Assembly: GCA_035380045.1 (NCBI GenBank)
Contig: DAOSWM010000030.1
Location: 1-36,426 of the forward strand
Origin: DAOSWM01 sp035380045
GTDB lineage: Bacteria > Bacteroidota > Bacteroidia > Bacteroidales > Tenuifilaceae
Length of the DNA: 36,426 nucleotides
Direction of reading: 5' to 3'
Shown here: in pieces, positions 15,891 to 24,117 of the stretch
Numbering within the stretch: position 1 is the stretch's first letter
Layout of the letters: each line of letters starts with the position of its first letter
Program-made: the position numbers and the translations under genes
Notes under the pieces: generated by a model
What the model was told of the DNA's origin: nothing
Databases searched by the model: none
Seen by the model: the letters and a program-made list of their open reading frames with translations, nothing else

Positions 15891-18308
15891 CTACTCGTAC
15901 TTCAATGTTTTTGCCGGATTGATATTTGAAGTTCTATAGGCTCTGAATCCGGTTATTAGTAACGCAATTATCAGTGTAATTAATCCAGCTAGAATATATA
16001 AGTTCCACTTGGTACCTATATGGCTTGAGTAATTATTTAGCCACTGGGTAGTGAGAATGTATGTTAAAGGCCAAGCAATTAGATTTGAAATTGCAAGTAG
16101 AACGATAAATTCGTTAGATAAAAGTTTAATGATACTGCCTGATGTAGCGCCCAAAACTCTTCTGACACCAATTTCTTTTGTACGTTGTTCGGCTATAAAT
16201 GAGGTTAAACCAACCAGCCCCATTGCTGCAATAATAATTGCAAGAATGCTGAGCATAACCGTAAACTTCCCAAATTTTTCCTCATCGTTGTACTGCCTGC
16301 GCAGCTGGTCGTTGAAAATATCGTAAACAAATGGTCGGGTTGGGACAAATTGAGTCCATTTTTCTTCGATAAATTTTATAGCTTCAGCATATTTTTCAGA
16401 GTTTATACGAACAGCAATAACTCTCGAAAAAGCTTCAGGACGGCGGAACATGTCAATTATGAAGTTATTAAGCGGATTTCGAAGCGACATGGCGTTAAAA
16501 TCGCGTACAACGCCAATAACCCTTTCATCACCATCAATCGATTTCACTTTTTTGCCAAGCGCATTTTCTAGAGTCCATCCCATATTTCGGACCATGGTTT
16601 CGTTAATTACTACCGCATTAACTGTATCGCTTGGGAATTCGCGGGAGAATGCTCTGCCCGAAACAATTTCGAAATCAAAGGTTTGGATAAAATCCCAGTC
16701 AACCATAAATGCTGGTACATAGTAATCCTCGTCGGGATTTAAGCCTTCAATTTTGTACGCTCTTGTATTGTGGTGAACTCCAAGAACGTCCTCCATTCCC
16801 GTAACTGAAACAATATCCTTGTTATTCAGCAACTCCTGTTTAAATGCCTGGTAGTTTCTAAAAAGTTGTCCTACTGAATTGAATGTTATTATCTGATCCT
16901 TCTTAAACCCAACCTTTGCATTGCGCATAAAGTTTAGCTGCGCAAAAACTACGAAAGCACCAATTATTAACCCGATAGAAATGGTAAACTGAAAAATTAC
17001 AAGGACTCTTCGAGGGGTAGCACTTTTAAGCCCGTTTTTTAAGCTCCCTTTTAAAACTTTTATGGGTTGGAAAGATGATAGAACCAGCGCAGGATACAAC
17101 CCTGCAAATATTCCAACAATAATGGTGAGTATGATAATGAATACGATAAATTTTGGATCTAGAAAAATTGAGGTTGTCATGAATTTACCGGTGAAATTAT
17201 TCAGCCAGGGGAGAAAAAGTTCAACCATGAATAGCGCTATAACTGTTGCAGCTACGCTTTGGATAATTGCCTCGCCCAAAAACTGGAACATCAGGCTGCT
17301 ACGGTTGCTGCCAAAAACTTTCTTTACACCAATTTCTTTCGACCTTCCGGCGGAACTTGCAGTAACCAAATTCATAAAGTTTATACAGGCAAGCACAAGA
17401 ACTATAGCCGCAATAATTGAAAGTATATACACGTACATGCTGTCGCTATTCTCCCGCATTTCGTACATGTGATGCGATTTCAAGTGGATATCGGTAAGCG
17501 GTTGTACGTAGTGCCTTACATCCTGATTCTGAATTCCAGTATAGTAGGTTTTGTAGAAATCGGGAAGTCGTTCGTCGAGAACATCAGGATCTGCTCCGGG
17601 TTTTAGGAGAATGTATGTCCAGCAAGGATTCCAAATCCAGCCCGGATTAAACTGACCTCTTCCACGGTTGAACTGGATAAAGCTGGAGAGGGAAGCCATC
17701 AAGTCAATCTTAAAGTGCGACTGTGAAGGAATATCCTTGTAAACTCCGGTAACCTCGAAATTTGCAAATTCTTCTAATCGTAGCGTTTTTCCAATTGCTG
17801 GCTCATCGCCAAAATATCTTTTTGCGGTCGATTCGGAAAGAACAATCGTGTTTGGCCTGTCGAGCGCAGTTTTTGCATCGCCCTGAACAAAAGGAAAAGT
17901 GAAAATATCGAACACGCTGGAATCAACAAACATGAAATTTTGCTCGTTGAATTTTAGCACTTCGTTATTGCTATTGGTGTAATCGAAGAACCATTGCGGA
18001 CGAAGGGCGTTGAAGAAACGAACCGATTTTTCAACAATATCGGGGTATGCCGTTTCGAGTGTTGGCCCCATAGGGAAAGGCAAGGTTGCAGCATCCTCGT
18101 TGGCGTCGTTAGCATTGTAAAACCGGTTTACACGGTAAATTCTGTCGGCATTTTCGTGGAACCTATCGTATTTCAGCTCATCGGTTATGTAAAGAATTAT
18201 GAAAAGGAAACTTGCTAGCCCGATAGCCAATCCGCTTATATTAATTATTGAGTAGTTCCAGTACCTTGCAATATTCCTGATTGCGATGGTGATAATATGC
18301 TTTATCAT
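15891..18308 (-). CDS. MacB/FtsX-type ABC transporter permease
   Basis: This 805-residue protein has the Bacteroidota layout of an ABC permease with two MacB periplasmic-core/FtsX units. TM1 is at about 21-43 (NISGLAIGLASFLFIILYI), followed by a periplasmic domain (about 45-280), three helices around 290, 340 and 385, a second N-terminal helix near 430, a second periplasmic domain (about 450-670), and three last helices. The C-terminal FtsX signature GLTSFIAEQRTKEIGVRRVLGA is present, and a similar KEIGVKKVFGSNRSS occurs in the first half. Such permeases, paired with a LolD/MacB-type ATPase, extract or transport lipoproteins, peptides or act mechanically on envelope proteins. No ATPase gene is adjacent, so the partner must be elsewhere. 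Substrate cannot be told. Confidence 0.9.
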   Translation of the reverse strand: MIKHIITIAIRNIARYWNYSIINISGLAIGLASFLFIILYITDELKYDRFHENADRIYRVNRFYNANDANEDAATLPFPMGPTLETAYPDIVEKSVRFFNALRPQWFFDYTNSNNEVLKFNEQNFMFVDSSVFDIFTFPFVQGDAKTALDRPNTIVLSESTAKRYFGDEPAIGKTLRLEEFANFEVTGVYKDIPSQSHFKIDLMASLSSFIQFNRGRGQFNPGWIWNPCWTYILLKPGADPDVLDERLPDFYKTYYTGIQNQDVRHYVQPLTDIHLKSHHMYEMRENSDSMYVYILSIIAAIVLVLACINFMNLVTASSAGRSKEIGVKKVFGSNRSSLMFQFLGEAIIQSVAATVIALFMVELFLPWLNNFTGKFMTTSIFLDPKFIVFIIILTIIVGIFAGLYPALVLSSFQPIKVLKGSLKNGLKSATPRRVLVIFQFTISIGLIIGAFVVFAQLNFMRNAKVGFKKDQIITFNSVGQLFRNYQAFKQELLNNKDIVSVTGMEDVLGVHHNTRAYKIEGLNPDEDYYVPAFMVDWDFIQTFDFEIVSGRAFSREFPSDTVNAVVINETMVRNMGWTLENALGKKVKSIDGDERVIGVVRDFNAMSLRNPLNNFIIDMFRRPEAFSRVIAVRINSEKYAEAIKFIEEKWTQFVPTRPFVYDIFNDQLRRQYNDEEKFGKFTVMLSILAIIIAAMGLVGLTSFIAEQRTKEIGVRRVLGATSGSIIKLLSNEFIVLLAISNLIAWPLTYILTTQWLNNYSSHIGTKWNLYILAGLITLIIALLITGFRAYRTSNINPAKTLKYE

Positions 18309-18558
18309 AACTTTTTGAGTTAGTTGTTAGCGATAGAAGAACTTTTAGCTGTTATTTTTATATCAAAAACTGTGATAATTTTTATAATATCCAGATAAGT
18401 AGCCTGTTAAATGTTAGTATTGAGTTTTTGTAATAAGTTAAAAAAAATTAAAAATGTTCGAAAATGCACCATGTATGTACGTAATCGAACACTCGATTAA
18501 ATTTTTGTTGTAGCTTTGTTTTGAAATGGAAACAATTATTGATTGGTTGAACCTAAAA
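18309..18558. other. AT-rich intergenic region with nested inverted repeats
   Basis: This spacer separates the permease (minus strand) from the exported hydrolase (plus strand). It holds a perfect inverted repeat TAATCGA-ACAC-TCGATTA (18482-18499) and a second, wider pair TGTTCGA (18455-18461) / TCGAACA (18485-18491). Both sit just upstream of the -7 box at 18511-18518, in the place where an operator would be expected. No gene is seen in it. Confidence 0.5.
18511..18518 (+). promoter_or_regulatory. Candidate -7 box of the isochorismatase-like gene
   Basis: TAGCTTTG is a perfect TAnnTTTG box. Its -33 position falls inside the palindrome at 18482-18499 and lacks TTG, so an activator may be needed. 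Transcription would start near 18525, which makes the in-frame ATG at 18526 an unlikely start codon. Confidence 0.45.
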
Positions 18559-18567
18559 ATGCTAAAA

Positions 18568-19158
18568 ATGGAAAAGTTATACTCACTGTTTTTACTTATT
18601 CTAGTTCTGCTGGTTTCTACCGTTGAAATTTTTTCGCAAGAAAAAGTTTTTGATGATGAAACCATCCTAATGGTTGTTGATGTGCAAGAATCGTTTGCTG
18701 AAAGGATGGGCGTTGAACCTATTGAAGAAACGTTTTTGCAAAACGTAAATCAGGTAATCTCAAAGTTTAATCCTAATAACGTTGTTTACATTAAGGGGAT
18801 AATGAGAGTTTTGTCGGTATCATTTAGGGGAATCCGCGTTGATACGCTCCCTGATGTAGATTTTGATAAAAGGTTGGTTATGGTTAGCGACAATAAGTTC
18901 ACAAAAGCAAAAGCCGACGCTTTTACTTCCGATGATTTTGCAGCATTTATTAAGGATCGTAACCCCCAAAAAATTGTTGTTATTGGATTGGCTGCCGATC
19001 AGTGTGTTTTTCAAACAATTCTTGGCGGGCAAGAGTTAGGATACGAAATGGCTGCCATTCCCGAAGCGCTAATCAGCAAAACTGAAAAGAAAAAAATGAA
19101 GGCTATAAAAAAGTTGGCAAAGAAAGGAGTGAAAATTATAAATATTGATGGTTTTTAA
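18568..19158 (+). CDS. Exported isochorismatase-like cysteine hydrolase
   Basis: From the ATG at 18568 the product has 196 residues and a good signal peptide (about 1-23, MEKLYSLFLLILVLLVSTVE). The cysteine-hydrolase triad of the isochorismatase/nicotinamidase fold is visible: D38 in MVVDVQESF, K113 in NKFTKAKADAF, and C146 in AADQCVFQT. Relatives hydrolyse isochorismate, nicotinamide, N-carbamoyl or other amides. Earlier in-frame ATGs exist at 18526 and 18559, but the signal peptide and the -7 box at 18511 favour 18559 or 18568. Export is unusual, since characterised members are mostly cytoplasmic. The substrate is unknown. The C-terminal 25 residues are very lysine-rich. The gene converges with the transporter gene at 19186. 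Confidence 0.8.
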   Translation: MEKLYSLFLLILVLLVSTVEIFSQEKVFDDETILMVVDVQESFAERMGVEPIEETFLQNVNQVISKFNPNNVVYIKGIMRVLSVSFRGIRVDTLPDVDFDKRLVMVSDNKFTKAKADAFTSDDFAAFIKDRNPQKIVVIGLAADQCVFQTILGGQELGYEMAAIPEALISKTEKKKMKAIKKLAKKGVKIINIDGF

Positions 19159-19185
19159 TCTGATAATTAACTGTAATCAATTGCA

Positions 19186-20583
19186 TTAGGTGAAGATAAT
19201 TGTTGCTAAAATAAATCCGCAAGCAATAATGCAGGTAATCAGTCCAATTAATGAGCCAAATTTAAACCACTCAAAAAAAGTGATGTGTTTGTGGTAACGT
19301 TTTTCAATCATTCCCAAGGCAACAATATTTGCTGTGGATCCAATCAGCGTTATATTTCCTCCAAAACATCCTCCGAACATTAGCGCCCACCAGAGGGCAG
19401 TTTCGCCAATTTCTTTGACAACAGGAATAAACGCGGCAACAAAAACGATATTATCAACAAAAGCCGAACCAACAGCAGTTATGAATAGTACTACGGGAGT
19501 AAGCACAACTGGGTTTTCCCCAAATGTGTTCATAAAATTATGTGCCACCTGCTGGGTAACTCCGGTTCGCTCCAGCGAACCTGCTACGGCAAAGAGCATC
19601 ATAAAGAAGAGTAGCGTCCACCATTCAACCTCTGATTCAATGTAGTGTCGTGCCCGCTCGTTTTTCCAAATCATTAAAATTCCAGAAATTGCCAACGGCG
19701 CAACAATAAGCAGCGTATTTTTTGCAACTCCCAACTTTTGCTCTAGGAAGTGGTGAAGGGCAATTAGTGAAATTGCCGAAACAAGAATTATTAATCCTTT
19801 TCGAAAAGGAATTTTTAGTAATGGTCCCAGTCCGAGCAACATTCTTCGGCGTGCTTGCAAACGTTCGGTAAACTGCTCAATATCTTTTCGGTACCAAAGT
19901 AATACAAAAAATAGCGCAACTGCTAACGATGCCAGCATAATTGGGAATGCAGTTACCATAAAATCGATGAAAGAAAATCCTGCCTTTGTGCCGATTAAAA
20001 TTCCAATGGGGTTGCCTAGCATTGTTCCGCTTGACCCAATGTTTGTGGCAACAACGGAAATAATTACGTAGGGTGTTGGTGAAATTTTTAGCGTATCGCA
20101 AACCTGAAAAACCAGCGCAAGAATAATCACGATGGAGGTTACCTCGTCAACCAAACATGCCATTAATGCCGACATCAGCATAACAATTACAATGAAAATG
20201 CGGCCAGTCATGTGCTTCATTTTAATAATTGACTGAATAATCCACGAGAAGAGGCCAAGATCCTTCAGAACCCCAACAAGTGTCATCATCCCAACAAGGA
20301 AAAGGATTATATCGAGTTCGGCCGAATTAATGAATTGCTCGAGAGTTATCACATTTCCAGCAAGAATTATTGCCATTCCAATAAAAGCAATTGCCAACCT
20401 GAAATTCCAGAACAGCAGCGTTGCCGAAATGATTAGTGTGAAAATTGAAATGGCAAGAATTTGCTTGCTTCCGCCCAGCCCAGCATACGATGAAAGAGTT
20501 CCTGCAAGTACACTAATTGCAATCATAATCAGGCTTCGCTGACCAACTTGTTTCGCCGATAGTTTGCCGTTTGTATTCTGCAT
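19186..20583 (-). CDS. ArsB/NhaD-type (ion transporter superfamily) permease
   Basis: This 465-residue membrane protein has about 11-12 helices and the inverted-repeat signatures of the ion transporter superfamily (ArsB, NhaD, CitMHS, SLC13). The first half has ACLVDEVTS (142-150) followed by TNIGSSGTMLGNP (180-192); the second half has GSAFVDNIVFVAAFIP and GGNITLIGSTANIV. Helix-breaking Gly/Asn/Pro in these hairpins bind substrate or ion. The paired acidic residue in LVDEVTS and in AFVDN is like that of NhaD-type Na+/H+ antiporters, so sodium/proton exchange is possible. Arsenite or dicarboxylate transport cannot be excluded. The start codon follows one base after the stop of the PTS/CBS gene, so translation is probably coupled. 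Confidence 0.85.
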   Translation of the reverse strand: MQNTNGKLSAKQVGQRSLIMIAISVLAGTLSSYAGLGGSKQILAISIFTLIISATLLFWNFRLAIAFIGMAIILAGNVITLEQFINSAELDIILFLVGMMTLVGVLKDLGLFSWIIQSIIKMKHMTGRIFIVIVMLMSALMACLVDEVTSIVIILALVFQVCDTLKISPTPYVIISVVATNIGSSGTMLGNPIGILIGTKAGFSFIDFMVTAFPIMLASLAVALFFVLLWYRKDIEQFTERLQARRRMLLGLGPLLKIPFRKGLIILVSAISLIALHHFLEQKLGVAKNTLLIVAPLAISGILMIWKNERARHYIESEVEWWTLLFFMMLFAVAGSLERTGVTQQVAHNFMNTFGENPVVLTPVVLFITAVGSAFVDNIVFVAAFIPVVKEIGETALWWALMFGGCFGGNITLIGSTANIVALGMIEKRYHKHITFFEWFKFGSLIGLITCIIACGFILATIIFT

Positions 20584-20584
20584 A

Positions 20585-21511
20585 CTATTCCCTTAAAATT
20601 TTTTTTAGAAAGAAGTGTAGCGTAATCACTCCTCGTAAATTTCTGTTATTGAGAACGTACACATGTTTTACCGATTTTTTTGTCATGGCAACTGCCGCCT
20701 TCATGAAAGGTTCGTCCTCTTGAATTGTTGCGCATCCGTAATGCATAATTTCGGCAAGCCAAGTGCTGTCCTCGTGCTCAAGCATATTTTGGAACGGTTC
20801 AAAATTTACAATGGGGGTTATATCGTTGACCCAAAGAATGTATCGGGGAAGACATACTTCCATCAATTCTTTTGAAGTAACTTCACCAACTAAATTCCCC
20901 TCCAAGTCAACAACGGGAATACTCATAATTCCTGAAGTTACTATCAAATCAATGGCATCCTTCAGGGTTTGGGTTTCCTCAAGTTTTACTAACACTTTTT
21001 GCATCACATCTTCGGCGAGAATCACATCTGGAAACGTTAGGTTGGTTCTGTCAATCAGATCCCAAATCTCTTGTCCGTTTTTAGCTTTGAAAATGGTTTC
21101 AGAATTTCTTTGGTCACAAAGAAGGAACTTGAAGGCTTTCCTGATTTTCAGGTAAACATCGGGAGTATGTTTCGGTGATGTTGTTACTAAAATGATTTTA
21201 GTTTTACTTTCATTATTATTCACAATCCCATTTTTAACAACACTAATTGCAATTCGTGGATCGTCCGTAGATGTAATTCTGAAATGGAAGAGCTGACAGG
21301 TATCGCAAACTTCAATTGGTATTTTTTTGTAAACTGTCAGATACTGCTGCTCGTATAGATTTTTAATATTCCCGATGCCGTAATTCAACGCTAAATTTTC
21401 AAGCAATTTGTACACAAGCGTATCCAACTCGACTGGCTCGTTGTAAATGTCGATGTTTTCGGGAGTGAAGTATGATGAGATTCTCGATTTATATTTACCT
21501 TTAGGATCCAT
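20585..21511 (-). CDS. PTS-IIA-like and CBS-pair regulatory protein
   Basis: This 308-residue soluble protein joins two regulatory modules. The N-terminal part (about 15-150) follows the fold of fructose/nitrogen-type PTS EIIA domains: a histidine, H76 in QLFHFRI, sits where the phosphorylated PHG/PHar histidine is found, followed by RIAISVVKNGI and the ILVTTSPKHTPDVYLKI helix region. The C-terminal part is a CBS pair: AEDVMQKVLVKL ... IPVVDLEGNLVGEVTSKEL (about 168-225) and WLAEIMHYGCATI ... HVYVLNNRNLRGVITL (about 245-300). CBS pairs bind adenine nucleotides. It probably senses energy or phosphorylation state and regulates the transporter encoded one base downstream. No HPr or enzyme I gene is in the window, so phosphorylation of H76 is unproven. 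Confidence 0.75.
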   Translation of the reverse strand: MDPKGKYKSRISSYFTPENIDIYNEPVELDTLVYKLLENLALNYGIGNIKNLYEQQYLTVYKKIPIEVCDTCQLFHFRITSTDDPRIAISVVKNGIVNNNESKTKIILVTTSPKHTPDVYLKIRKAFKFLLCDQRNSETIFKAKNGQEIWDLIDRTNLTFPDVILAEDVMQKVLVKLEETQTLKDAIDLIVTSGIMSIPVVDLEGNLVGEVTSKELMEVCLPRYILWVNDITPIVNFEPFQNMLEHEDSTWLAEIMHYGCATIQEDEPFMKAAVAMTKKSVKHVYVLNNRNLRGVITLHFFLKKILRE

Positions 21512-21637
21512 CGTGGATGTTTTTACAGTAAATATTAATGCAAGTTAAGCTAAAAATATGCTCGATGCCAGCAAGTTCCACTTTTTTTGAAAAATAATGC
21601 GATTCATCTTTATCGTTCTAAAATTCGTTTTGTGGCC

Positions 21638-23929
21638 ATGAAATATTCTTGCAAGCATCTTTTTGGACTTTTTATAATGTTAATTCCAAACATTCTTATC
21701 TGTCAGAATTCTAAAAACTATTTGAACTATGTAAATCCTTTTATCGGGACAGAGCGAATGGGACATACATTCCCAGGTGCTACGGTTCCGTTCGGGTCCG
21801 TCCAGCTAAGTCCCGATACCGATACAATTCCATTTGCGGTTGATGGAAAATATAATCCTGATGTATACAAGTACTGCGCAGGTTACCAATATTCTGACAG
21901 GACAATTGTGGGTTTTAGCCATACACATTTTAGCGGAACCGGACATTCCGATTTGGGCGATATTCTGGTAATGCCAACGGTTGGGGAGCTGAAATTGAGT
22001 TCGGGAATTTCCACCAATTCAGAAACTGGCTACCGATCAAAATTTCAGCATTCTAATGAATTTGCTGAACCAAACTACTACAAGGTTTTGCTCGATGATT
22101 ACAACATTCTTGCTGAGTTAACAACTTCCACACGGGTTGGGGTTCATCGTTACACTTTCCCCGAAACCGATTCGGCTCATATCATCGTTGATTTGGTTCA
22201 CGGAATCTACAACTATCCCGAGAAAAATGTGTGGACTTTTATACGAGTTGAGAACGATACGCTGGTAACCGGATATCGTCAAACTCACGGATGGGCGCGA
22301 ACTCGAACAGTTTATTTCGCTATAGTTTTCTCAAAACCTTTCAAAAATTACGGTTTGGTAAATCAGGAAAGTTTAACCTATAAAGGTTTCTGGCGTCATT
22401 TCGATCAGAACAATAACTTTCCCGAAAATGCCGGACGGCAAATCCGTTGCCATTTCGATTACGAAACAACTGCCAACGAACAAATTATTCTGCGGGTTGC
22501 AATTTCACCGGTTAGCATCGATGGAGCAGTAAAAAATTTTGTTGCCGAAACACCAACAAACAATTTCGATTTGGTAAAAGAAAAAGGGCAGGAATTGTGG
22601 CAAAATGAACTTGCAAAAGTTGAAGTTGAAACTCTATCCGAGTCGGATAAAACTAATTTTTACACGGCAATGTACCATGCAATGCTTAGTCCAACAACTT
22701 ACATGGATGTTGATGGAAATTATCGTGGACTTGATCAGAATAATCACAAAGCAAACGGATTTGTAAATTACACAACCTTTTCGCTTTGGGATACTTACCG
22801 TGCGCTTCATCCGCTATTCAACGTAATTCAACCTTCTCGAAATGTTGATATGATAAAATCGATGCTTAAGCATTATCGCCAGAGCGCGCACGGAATGTTG
22901 CCGGTTTGGTCGCACTACGCGAATGAAAACTGGTGCATGATTGGTTACCACGCAGTTTCAGTTTTAGCCGATGCTGCGGTTAAAGGGAATGATATTTTTG
23001 ATTTGAAGTTTGCTCTCGATGCTGCAGTTGAAACATCAAATCAGGATTGGTTTGAAGGGTTGGGATTCTACAAAAAGTTAGGATTTGTTCCCGAGGATAA
23101 ATCGGGAAGTTCGGTTTCCAAAACTCTTGAATATGCATACGATGATTGGTGCATTTCGCAGCTTGCGAAAAAAACTAATCAGAATGATATTGCAAAGGAA
23201 TACTCGAATCGTTCGCAGAATTTTCGAAATGTTTTCGATAAAACTTCAGGTTTTATGAGGCCACGATTATCGGACGGGAAATTCAAAGTTGAGTTCGATC
23301 CGCTGAGTACTCACGGACAGGGTTTTATTGAAGGCAATACATGGAACTACACTCTTTATGTTCCGCACGATCCGGTAAGTTTGGTCACTTTGCTTGGTGG
23401 GAAAGAAAAATTTGGGACTTACCTCGATTCGTTATTCAGCATGTATCTGCCCGAAACATATTTTGAGGAAACTGAGGATATCACTCGAGATGGTTTAATC
23501 GGAAATTATGTTCACGGTAATGAACCAAGCCACCATGTGGCTTACCTATACAACTGGACAAATAAACCTGAAAAGACTCAGAAAACAGTTAGGCTGATTC
23601 TTGAAAAAATGTACAAACCAACTTCTGATGGATTGGGAGGAAACGACGATTGCGGCCAAATGAGCGCCTGGTACATTTTCAGTTCGCTGGGATTCTATCC
23701 GGTTGCGCCGGGATCTGAATACTATTCAATTGGAAGTCCGCTGGTTAAAAGTGCAATAATTTATCTCGAAAATGAGAATAAATTTGAAATCGAAACGGTT
23801 AACCAGTCGGAACAAAATGTTTACGTTGAGAAGGTTCTGTTGAATGGAAAAACAATTGATGATTTCCAGCTAAAACACAGCGATATTATGAATGGAGGAA
23901 AGCTGGTTTTTTTTATGAAAAGTAAGTAA
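21638..23929 (+). CDS. Exported GH92 alpha-mannosidase
   Basis: From the ATG at 21638 the protein has 763 residues and a signal peptide (MKYSCKHLFGLFIMLIPNILIC), with a Cys near the cleavage site that could make it a lipoprotein. Glycoside hydrolase family 92 hallmarks are NPFIGTERMGHTFPGA near the start, VQLSPDT, the EGNTWNYTLYVPHD region in the catalytic (alpha/alpha)6 barrel, and GGNDDCGQMSAWYIFSSLGFYPV near the end. GH92 enzymes are calcium-dependent exo-alpha-mannosidases (often alpha-1,2) that trim mannans or N-glycans. The upstream in-frame TTG at 21587 lies in a T-run and gives a poor N-terminus, so I prefer 21638. No SusC/SusD pair or other glycan-utilisation genes are nearby. Confidence 0.95.
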   Translation: MKYSCKHLFGLFIMLIPNILICQNSKNYLNYVNPFIGTERMGHTFPGATVPFGSVQLSPDTDTIPFAVDGKYNPDVYKYCAGYQYSDRTIVGFSHTHFSGTGHSDLGDILVMPTVGELKLSSGISTNSETGYRSKFQHSNEFAEPNYYKVLLDDYNILAELTTSTRVGVHRYTFPETDSAHIIVDLVHGIYNYPEKNVWTFIRVENDTLVTGYRQTHGWARTRTVYFAIVFSKPFKNYGLVNQESLTYKGFWRHFDQNNNFPENAGRQIRCHFDYETTANEQIILRVAISPVSIDGAVKNFVAETPTNNFDLVKEKGQELWQNELAKVEVETLSESDKTNFYTAMYHAMLSPTTYMDVDGNYRGLDQNNHKANGFVNYTTFSLWDTYRALHPLFNVIQPSRNVDMIKSMLKHYRQSAHGMLPVWSHYANENWCMIGYHAVSVLADAAVKGNDIFDLKFALDAAVETSNQDWFEGLGFYKKLGFVPEDKSGSSVSKTLEYAYDDWCISQLAKKTNQNDIAKEYSNRSQNFRNVFDKTSGFMRPRLSDGKFKVEFDPLSTHGQGFIEGNTWNYTLYVPHDPVSLVTLLGGKEKFGTYLDSLFSMYLPETYFEETEDITRDGLIGNYVHGNEPSHHVAYLYNWTNKPEKTQKTVRLILEKMYKPTSDGLGGNDDCGQMSAWYIFSSLGFYPVAPGSEYYSIGSPLVKSAIIYLENENKFEIETVNQSEQNVYVEKVLLNGKTIDDFQLKHSDIMNGGKLVFFMKSK

Positions 23930-23943
23930 ACGAAAAAAGTAGA

Positions 23944-24099
23944 TAAAAAAGAGGATGTCTTAAAAGTTCATTGTGTGACTTAGTGAAGGATACTGAGAAA
24001 CTCTGTGAAACTTATAGTTTATTGTATCACAGGGGAGTCGCAGAGTTCCACGGAGTAGTAAATCTAACCCTTTTTAACTTTTGAGACACCCTCTTTTTA
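23944..24099. mobile_element. MITE-like element with imperfect terminal inverted repeats
   Basis: A 156-base non-coding segment lies between the convergent GH92 and oligoendopeptidase genes. Its left arm (23944-23968, core GAGGATGTCTTAAAAGTT) matches the reverse complement of its right arm (24076-24099, core AACTTTTGAGACACCCTC) with two differences, both G-T compatible in RNA. A second, inner inverted repeat (AACTCTG / CAGAGTT) sits in the middle. The end sequence resembles termini of IS1182-like or related insertion sequences, as I recall. It has no coding frame. As RNA it would form a long hairpin and may end both transcripts. Confidence 0.55.
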
Positions 24100-24117
24100 T
24101 TCATGCGAATAGAAAAA